Part shown: positions 56,849 through 64,000 of the stretch, piece after piece
Layout of the letters: each line of letters starts with the position of its first letter
Position numbering within the stretch: the stretch's first letter is position 1
Assembly (NCBI GenBank): GCA_015832175.1
Contig: WJXW01000006.1
Coordinates: forward strand, 1,426,001-1,490,000
DNA from: Paraphaeosphaeria minitans
Lineage: Eukaryota > Ascomycota > Dothideomycetes > Pleosporales > Didymosphaeriaceae
Reading direction: 5' to 3'
DNA length: 64,000 bases
Notes under the pieces: generated by a model
The model's input: only the letters and a program-made list of their open reading frames with translations
Told to the model about the DNA's origin: nothing
Databases searched by the model: none
Translations under genes and position numbers: made by a program

Positions 56849-57841
56849 GCTGGGCAGAATGGGGATCGCAGATCCGTCTGCGGTATCGCTCTGAGGCTTC
56901 GAAGCGGGCTCAGCGAGAGGTTGCGCAAAGGTTCACACGGCTGCGGTGGGCTAATCTTCGAAAATGAGCGTTCGCTTTTGGTGTGCGCGATCTCTTTTGG
57001 TTTAGTGCTAGCGGGGCGATCACGGTCACGTGCAGGGAGCGCACAACGGCAGTTTCAAGGCCGGAGTCACATATCTACTGTGCAGTTAAGTCTAGGACTG
57101 TAGCGAGGTAGGTAGACATGTTGCTGGAGCAGACGCAGCCAGTCAGCCAGCATTGCATTGTCTATGCGGGGGCAGCTTGGGGAGGAGGGAGCAGCATCGT
57201 GGAAGCAGTTGCCGATGGCCTGGGACTGGCGCTGCTGCTGCTGCTGCGGACCATGCAATGCATCCAGACAACAAACGCTCCCTCCCCGTGTAGAGCCACC
57301 ACCGAGCGAGCCATGGTTTGCAGCTCCAGGCCGTCCATGACCTGGCTGCTACGAAAGCCGGCCACGCTGGGTCTGCGCTGTCTTTTCATCACATTGTCGA
57401 CAGTGTGCGTAGCGAGAAGCCAATCTGCGCGCCTTGATCATCTGGGCCATTTGCGGCCTAGACTGGGCACCAAGCCAACATCCGAGCTCTCATTCCCTCC
57501 CCTATCCCGTCCGCGCCCACGCTCTCCCCCCAGCACAGCGTTGCCCTCGCCTCAGCTCTGCCCTCCGCAGCCGCCGTCTGAGAACGTTGTCGTGACGGTC
57601 GCTGGCCCGCAAGTCGAACTCGCTCTCACGCCCCCCTCCGCTCCTTACCCGCCTCTCCGCTCTCCGCTCTCCCCGTCTCTGGCACGTCCTCTGCCGCAAC
57701 GCAGGAACGTCGCACCATCTCGCGAGCCCTCCACACATCACCAGCGCACGCCGCTCCACCCACAGACGCCTCAGCCCACGGCCCTACGCCTCTCCTTGCC
57801 ATTCTTAGCCGCTCTCTCCCCGCAGCCGCACCTCATCCATC
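56849..57841. promoter_or_regulatory. Divergent promoter region, eIF3a / G-gamma
   Basis: 993 bp between divergent starts. Contains CACGTG at 57027-57032, a GAGGTAGGTAGAC motif near 57104-57116, and a pyrimidine-rich stretch from about 57480 to 57840 that is probably the G-gamma promoter or 5' leader. A plus-strand frame at 57118-58002 runs through it but is out of frame with the G-gamma coding sequence and has no protein features. Confidence 0.5.
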
Positions 57842-58238
57842 ATGATGGCCGCTGCACCCTACGAAATCCGCACTGGTGGCGACGGAAAGAGCAAGAAGCA
57901 GAGCATGGCCGAGCTGAAGCTGCGCCGTCTCACCGAGCTGAACCAGCGTCTGCGCGAGGACCTCGAGCGCCGCCGGATACCCGTGTCGGAGGCTGCGATT
58001 GAGTAAGACGCCGCCAATCGGCAGAGTAAACACGCACTGTGTGCTGACCGCGCGCGTAGCCTGATCGCCTTCACGGACAAGGAACCCAAGGACTGGATGG
58101 TGCCATCGCGATGGGGAACGGTGCGTGACGGCCCTGGCCCTGGTGTTGTTGTTCGAGCACGGCTGACAGTGGCAGATCGACAAGCGGGACGATCCCTACG
58201 CGCCCCAGCAGAGCAACGGCTGCTGCCTAGTAATGTAA
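57842..58238 (+). CDS. Heterotrimeric G-protein gamma subunit
   Basis: Small lipidated partner of G-beta in pheromone, nutrient and development signalling (Neurospora GNG-1, Aspergillus GpgA, yeast Ste18). Too short and split for simple frame scans: three exons (57842-58002, 58060-58120, 58176-58238) give 94 aa, or 93 if the second Met at 57845 is used. The GGL helix reads SMAELKLRRLTELNQRLRED, followed by VSEAAIDLIAFT and a WMVPSRWG segment, then DDPYAPQQ. It ends in CCLVM: Cys91 begins a CAAX box for farnesylation and Cys90 is a likely palmitoylation site. Length and ending match filamentous fungal orthologs exactly. Introns of 57 and 55 bp. Secure. Confidence 0.95.
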
Positions 58239-58983
58239 ACGACTCGAGATGGCGGGTGTCATGTCCAGCAACGGCGTTCATGCGGAGCCTTTCACGGCAC
58301 ACTTTTCATATACCTTTTTGGGGACGGCGGTGGATAATACCCATGGTGGTCAAAACGCGGCCTTCTTGGACTGACCATGTACTTTCAGCAATGTGTAAAT
58401 TACGGGAAAGCGTTACTGCCTGCCCTTTGCAGCGCAGCGGGGACCAGCTTCTGGGTGTGTTTAGTCGATTCAGCCTTGCCAAGTATCCCAGTATCAAGGA
58501 AAAGCAAGAGTTCTAATTTATCACGCTCAGTGTTCATCTTCATTGACGTTTGCGTTTCTACGGGTTCCCACGCCCCGAAGCACATGGGTCTGCATTGAGA
58601 AACGGGCATGATGGACAGTTCATGGAGCAGAGAGATGAAGCTGTTCAGCGTAGACAGGTGTGCATTCTGTGTAGCAATTTTGGAAGCAATGCATGATCAA
58701 AAGTTGGCAGACGCGGTCCATCTTGGGGGGGCCGCCCGCCGAGGACGTGCACCCGAGGTGGAGGATTCATGGTTCGGTGATGGTTCCATACGGCTTCTGC
58801 GATCTACCAGGAGAGGAAGGTCATGTACGCCTGGTCAACGGCAATTTGCAGCGCTAGGCGAGATTGGCTCCATGGGCGTCCCCTCGCGCTCATCTCCTAT
58901 CCACACCCATTCGCAGACGGCGGAACAGACGGTTTAGACGCCAATCCTCAGTTAAGCGCGGAGATGGTGGTACGCATGCTGAC

Positions 58984-59014
<31 letters not shown>

Positions 59015-59499
59015 GGTGGATTGTGGTGCACCGAGCGAACGGTTGTCCCGCCAGAACAGCCTTCCAAAGGTCTCCCAAAGCCCCCCCTCCACCCCGGTCC
59101 GCGTACCTTTAGCGTCTCGCACAGCAACCTACGGGGAAGGGGAGGGCGCTGGTTGGTCGAGCCGACGACGCTCATGCAAGGGCTCGGCGACGCAGCGGGA
59201 TGCCAGTGGACTCTGGAGGTCTCGAGTCCTCGCGTCTGAAGATTATTAGTTTCATCATCATCATCATGCTGGCAAGACATGGCGAGAGGACGATAATCTA
59301 CTGATCTACAGACCAAGGCAGTGTCGCCATGTTGGCGTGGAAGACAGATGGTCCGTGAAGGCTGCACGTGTCAGTTTCCAATGCTCTCTGAATGGACGCG
59401 AGTCAGCAGCGGGCTTCTTGTATTGTCGCCGACTCTTCGGCGCTACGTCCTCGGAAATGGGCAAAGACTGGTTTCGACGACACGCACACGCAGGACGTC

Positions 59500-59940
59500 T
59501 TCTGAGGGTGGTGGTTGTGAGATGTATTTCTTCTAGGCGCCTCGCCAGTCCCATTTGCGCCGAGTACGTCTTCCTGAGGGTGGTGGTTGTGAGATGTGTT
59601 TCTTCTAGGCGCCTCGCCAGTCCCATTTGCGCCGAGTACGTCTTCCCCAGCGTGGTGGTCGTGGTCGTGAGATGTGTTTCTTCTAGGCGCCTCGCCAGTC
59701 CCATTTGCGCCGAGTACGTCTTCCCCAGCGTGGTGGTCGTGGTCGTGAGATGTGTTTCTTCTAGGCGCCTCGCCAGTCCCATTTGCGCCGAGTACGTCTT
59801 CCCCAGCGTGGTGGTCGTGGTCGTGAGATGTGTTTCTTCTAGGCGCCTCGCCAGTCCCATTTGCGCCGAGTACGTCTTCCCCAGCGTGGTGGTCGTGGTC
59901 GTGAGATGGAGTTCTCCTAGGCGCCTCGCCAGTCCGTCTT
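59500..59940. repeat. 72/78-bp minisatellite, about 6 copies
   Basis: Copies marked by AGGCGCCTCGCCAGTCCCAT start at 59535, 59607, 59685, 59763, 59841 and 59919; spacings are 72, 78, 78, 78, 78. The 72-bp first unit differs from the rest by lacking one GTGGTC step and by a CTGAGG for CCCAGC change. Copies 3-5 appear identical. Both lengths are multiples of three, and frames stay open through the array on both strands. Confidence 0.92.
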
Positions 59941-60122
59941 TCTTGTGAAAGCCAGGCCGCCGCATGAGCGAACTGGTGAGGATGAGGGCTTCCATTCGTG
60001 GCAGATGTACCAGACAAAATGAGGCCATTATGCCGTGCGTTGCCCCACGACACTCTCCAACCGGCAGGGCTCGTATCCATCAGTAAGCGGACACAGTCCG
60101 AGGCAGCCACCGCGTTGACTGT

Positions 60123-60146
60123 GTGAATGCTGATTCCAGCATTCAC
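60123..60146. repeat. Perfect 10-bp inverted repeat with 4-nt loop
   Basis: GTGAATGCTG at 60123-60132 and its exact reverse complement CAGCATTCAC at 60137-60146, separated by ATTC. It lies about 330 bp upstream of the bHLH start codon. It could be a palindromic protein-binding site, an RNA hairpin in a leader, or chance. Confidence 0.8.
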
Positions 60147-60472
60147 GCGGCGGTGCTGGCGTTCGGACGCTTATCATTTGCTGAGGCCGTGGGGGTACGG
60201 GTGTGGTGGAGCAGGGATCTCGACGATGCTGGCTGTCGCGACGTCTGCTCTCCATCGTGGCCTCCTCTCCTCTCGCTCTCTTCAACTGGAGACAGCCGCC
60301 TATCGCGGTGCCTCGGACGCCCCTACCTAGATACGCTATTGATGTCCCGGTGTTTGCGCGACGGCTCAACCCACGGTGCCTCTGGATTCCACTAACACCA
60401 GCCGCCCCACCACCTCAGTATTAGAAAAATCCCCTCGGCATCTCCAGACGAGTGCGCCCAGAATCGCCCTGT

Positions 60473-62629
60473 ATGAACGGCACCACCGGTGCGCCTCCAG
60501 CATGGTCTGGCGCCGAGCAATTCGACATGGCCGCCGCCGAGCACGACTTCAGCAATCTTTTGGACTTTGACCTGGACTTTTCCGACTTCGCTAACGGCTC
60601 CTCGGCCGGCCACGGCGGCCAGCAACTCGAACAGCTGGCCGAGGAACTCGACGTCCAGCACCTGCACAACCCCTTCAGTCCGCAGCTTTCCCAGCAGCAG
60701 CAGCATCAGCACCAGCAGCATCAGCATCAGCACCAGCAGCATCGCAATGGCGCTCGCACGCCCGGCGCACTGCAACCGCAGAGGCACATGGACGCCCACA
60801 GTGGCGGGCACCCCCACAGCATGCCCACCCAGAACGGCTTCTTTCAGTTCAGCATGCCCTTCCAACAGCACTGCGTGCCTGCCTTCACCCAGGCACCGGA
60901 CATGTTCCAGCCGCACGCGCCCGTGCCGCCGACGCCCAACAGCATGGAGTTGCACGGCGACCCGGCGCGCTACCTGCAGCAGATGGATGCGCAACATGCC
61001 ATGTTCGACCAGCGATTCCAGATGCCCAAGGACGAGGTATGAAGAATCAGCAACATGAATCATCGGAGCTGACCACCGCCTAGTCCTTCACCCCGCTGGT
61101 CTCGCCCGCTGTGACGCCTCACGAGCCCTGCTTCCAAGTGCACGAAATGACAACGGTGCCGGGCGCATACTTCAGCCCACTGACTTCACCCGCTTTGAAT
61201 GCCCAAAACTACTCCCATGCGCATGCCCACTCCAGTCACTACGGCACCACCTCTGGGAGTTCTACGGGCGCATCGCCGGACGATGTGGATATGGACATGT
61301 TGGAAGAGCCTGCCATTTCACAGACGAGCCAGAGCCGGAAAGTGAGGAGCACAGCTAAGAGAAGTGCTCCTACGCGGTTTTCGGCTGCGCCCGTCCGTGT
61401 GCGACAGTCACCCATCGTCAAACCTGCAAGGCGGAAAGCTACCGTGTCTTCTCTCATCCCTCCCAAAGAAGTGACGGACCTGCTGGAGGAGGAACGCGCG
61501 ATTCGTCCCTCATCTAGTGGAGCGGACCTACGTCGCAGCCGCGAGAGCTCAGAGTCTGACTCCATCTCTCCAGGTCCCCTATCAGAAATGGGACCTCCAC
61601 CCAAGCCGAATTCCTTACACCCATCTCCTGCAGTGAACGCCCAAGCCTTTGAACCAGGCGTTGCACCCGCCACTCCAGCCTCCCTGATGCGTATCCACCC
61701 CTCACCCACTTTTGGTGACGCAGACGCACCACCAGCATTGGACGACCTGACGTTGCCCGAAGCCTCGTTAGACAGGCCTCCGCTATCACGGCTGGACACT
61801 GCAATTCGAGACGATGACCAAGAGACTCCGAGACCAACTGCACGGAAAACACCCAAGCTTGGTCCGCTGTCGACCCCCTCGAGCGCATCTGTGCAGTCAG
61901 GGAAGCCAAGTCCCAGTCCCATGCTCAGTGCTGTCTCCTCGCCCACAAGTCCGGCCTTCTTCTCAGGAACCAGCAGAAAGGCAGACCTCAAGTCCGCTCG
62001 TTCGTCCAAGAAACGAAACAGTGTCACTTCAACTTTGATCAGCCCTGCTCTACGACCCAAGATCTCCCCTAGCATCAAACCCTTACTTCCCGATGGCTGT
62101 AAGTATCCATTCAATGCCACTGTCGTTGATGCTATACTGACACCATTCAGCCGTCTCCGGTGACACCCACGCCCTACTTCTGGCCTCCAAGTCGAATTAT
62201 CAGAACATCCTCGACGGTACCGTGGTCCCTGGAGTTTCGTACCCAACATCACTGTCCACGAACTTGACATCAAAACGTACCTCGCACAAGATCGCCGAAC
62301 AGGGCCGGCGAAATCGCATCAACACGGCACTGCAAGAGATGCAAGCGCTCGTACCATCACCACACCTAGGTGCCAAGGAAAGCAAGAGCCCAGAGAGCAT
62401 GACTGCTGCACAGTTGAACAACTCGAAAGCGGCCAAGGTCGAGTCCGCTATCGATTACATCAAAGCTCTCCAGGCACAGTGCTCGGAAAAAGACAAACAG
62501 CTGGACAAGAAAGACCAAGAGCTGCAAGCTCTACGCAAGGAGCTGGCCGCCCTCAAACGATCTAGCTCAACCGGAGGAGCATCGAGCGCAGATACGGCGC
62601 TGCAGTCGACCGAACAGGATGCCACGTGA
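60473..62629 (+). CDS. bHLH transcription factor, NUC-1/Pho4-like
   Basis: Probable regulator of the phosphate-starvation response (Neurospora NUC-1, yeast Pho4), acting in the nucleus on CACGTG-type sites. Three exons (60473-61036, 61084-62098, 62151-62629) give 685 aa. The N-terminus is acidic (FSNLLDFDLDFSDFANG) and Gln/His-rich (QQQQHQHQQHQHQHQQH), like an activation domain. A long Ser/Pro linker has basic clusters. The bHLH starts at about residue 566: KRTSHKIAEQGRRNRINTAL, with His572, Glu576 and Arg580, the H-E-R set that reads CACGTG, then a long loop and helix 2 KAAKVESAIDYIKALQAQ, followed by a coiled coil. The long loop of about 25 residues is typical of NUC-1. Start 60473 is the first ATG in frame. 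Orthology is inferred from the domain and layout. Confidence 0.88.
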
Positions 62630-64000
62630 AGAGCTACGATGCACACGATGATTATGGTTTAGATTCCCCCCCCCCGCAGTGTTTGTTGATTCTAGCGCAC
62701 AACACCATCGGCACCCTGTACGGCGCATCCTGTCAGCCCCAGCGTTCGGTCGATGATTTACGGTGTTATGATGATCATGCAAAGTTCCTCTGCCAGTATC
62801 GTCATTTCAGGTACCAACCCACCAACCACCAACCACCAACCACGAGTCGGAGAGAGTCGGAGCAGGTCCCTGTGCAGATTTTCATGCATACCCGCGCGCT
62901 GCTTTCGCGGCGGTGGGTCGGCTGACGGCAACCCTGAAATTGCACTCTAGCGGTCGCAGCAGAACAAAACTTTTTCGCATGCGTGGAGTGGGGGCGTGGG
63001 TGAAGAGGTGGGCTTAGTGAACTCGTGGGGTGTCTTGGGGGCTGTGATTGGCTGAGACGGCACGTGATCATTCGTTGGGAGGCGGCGCGCCTTTTACGTG
63101 CGCCTGCTGGGGAGTGTCTAGATGGTGTGGGAAGCCGAGGCAAGCGCATTGATTTGCGGCGGATGCTGGTGTGGCGTGGGTGTGGGCGTAGAGTGCGCGC
63201 GTGCGTGCGTACGAGAGACGTGTACATGGCGCCTTGGATGACTGCGATGCGCACACGCAGGCAATGCAAACGTATCTAAAGTTCGGAATACCGCCTCCTC
63301 GCGGGTTCAGCAATACTGCCCTGATTCTAGTCCAGTCGTTCACTATCCAGCTGCGAACAGTCTGCGTATTTTAGGCAAGCCGCGGCAGAATGCAGCACAC
63401 ACCCCGGCGGGTTGCCACAGCACAGCTGTTTTCACACAATCGAAACATGTTCATCCGTGTCCTCCTCACCTATCCGCAGCGTTGAATCCATCTCTCTTCG
63501 AGTATTGCTTCTTTGTCTCGAACGTTCTCGTCGAAAATGCTTCTCAGTCGTATGCCAATACGTAGTCTACTTTTCTGGCGTTGTGTATTCCTCCCCCCCC
63601 CCTCCCCCCCACTCGGCTACCCGCTTCCGACCTCTCCGTAGGTACGGTAGTAGAGAGAACGAACACAAGCGGAAAGACGTCGTGGGTCAGCCGCACGCGG
63701 AAATGCAACTCTCTTTGTCCAGCAACGCATTATCTTTCTTTTCTTCTCTTCTAAGCAATGAGATTGATGTGTGAGTTGTGCGCGGTGGTTTCGGAGGGAA
63801 ATGCCGTTCATCTTGGTGTTTCGGTAGAGGGGTTCGATACGATGATGGTAGGGTAGGTACCTACTGCCTCTACATCATTTCAACTATGGTACTGCTTCTA
63901 CACATTTCGGCATGCGAGGTTTGTTTGGACTCTCGAGGAGGGGGCATGTAGATTAGCTGCCAGCGAGACGAGAATTGGGCAGGGGGAGGCTGGATGTGGC
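62630..64000. other. Gene-free 3' end of the window
   Basis: 1.4 kb with no supportable gene. It contains a poly-C run at 62667-62675, a CCAACCACCAACCACCAAC run near 62818-62840, CACGTG at 63061-63066, a C-rich tract at about 63592-63610, and a GTAGGGTAGGTACCTACTGC motif near 63849-63868. The first part should be the 3' untranslated region of the bHLH gene. Confidence 0.5.

Larger units (their letters stand above)
58239..60472. other. 2.2-kb region upstream of the bHLH gene, with minisatellite and hairpin
   Basis: No confident gene. Holds a GA-rich run at about 58983-59013, a CATCAT run near 59252-59264, a CACGTG site at 59365-59370, the 72/78-bp minisatellite (listed) and a perfect inverted repeat (listed). 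Frames of about 240 codons on the minus strand run through the minisatellite but lack recognisable domains. It may be a long promoter for the transcription factor. Confidence 0.5.

Noticed and set aside
57118..58002. 294-codon plus-strand frame
   Set aside because: Overlaps the G-gamma first exon in a different frame; Pro/Ser-rich translation of a pyrimidine-rich leader.

Overview
The window is nuclear DNA of a filamentous ascomycete (Pezizomycotina). I infer Dothideomycetes, probably Pleosporales, from gene content and style, but cannot prove the order from sequence alone. The evidence is many short introns (about 45-80 bp, GT..AG, often with a CTAAC/CTGAC-like branch point), compact genes on both strands, eukaryotic core proteins (Spt16, Utp4, eIF3a, F1-ATPase delta, G-gamma) and fungus-specific families (Rgd1, Sur7-like, Csc1-like, NUC-1-like). 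No operons, CRISPR, bacterial or viral genes are visible. Exon boundaries were worked out by hand from splice signals and frame, and each multi-exon model below sums to an intact frame.

Layout. 0-1.6 kb: gene-free, minisatellite-rich. 1.6-14 kb: Rgd1 RhoGAP (-), PNPOx-like split-barrel protein (+), Spt16 (-), divergent mitochondrial carrier (+), and two adjacent Ser/Thr-rich secreted or wall-type proteins (-). 14.4-17.5 kb: a 2-hydroxyacid dehydrogenase gene broken by three apparent frameshifts, then 1.8 kb without a supportable gene. 17.5-26 kb: sugar transporter (+) convergent with a Csc1/OSCA-type channel (-), then Utp4 (+). 26-34.9 kb: a gene-poor stretch with many short tandem repeats, holding a peptide:N-glycanase-like protein (+) and a Sur7-like tetraspan protein (+). 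34.9-41 kb: a PAP2 lipid phosphatase (+) and a large disordered protein with a hydrophobic C-terminus (+). 41.7-49.1 kb: a very long disordered protein (-), best read as one gene split by an intron, with 14 perfect 18-bp repeats and an unresolved reading-frame question. 49.5-58.2 kb: F1-ATPase delta (-), GH43 arabinanase (-), eIF3a (-) and G-protein gamma (+). 58.2-64 kb: a 2.2 kb gap with a 72/78-bp minisatellite, a NUC-1/Pho4-like bHLH factor (+), then gene-free sequence.

Functionally this is an ordinary housekeeping neighbourhood (chromatin and transcription, ribosome biogenesis, translation, ATP synthesis, signalling, cortex and membrane proteins) with a few accessory genes (GH43, sugar transporter, secreted proteins). 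I see no biosynthetic gene cluster. The parts most worth a second look are the broken dehydrogenase, the giant repeat gene with its frame question, the frame-preserving minisatellite upstream of the bHLH gene, and the recurrent TAGGTA/TACCTA motif between genes.
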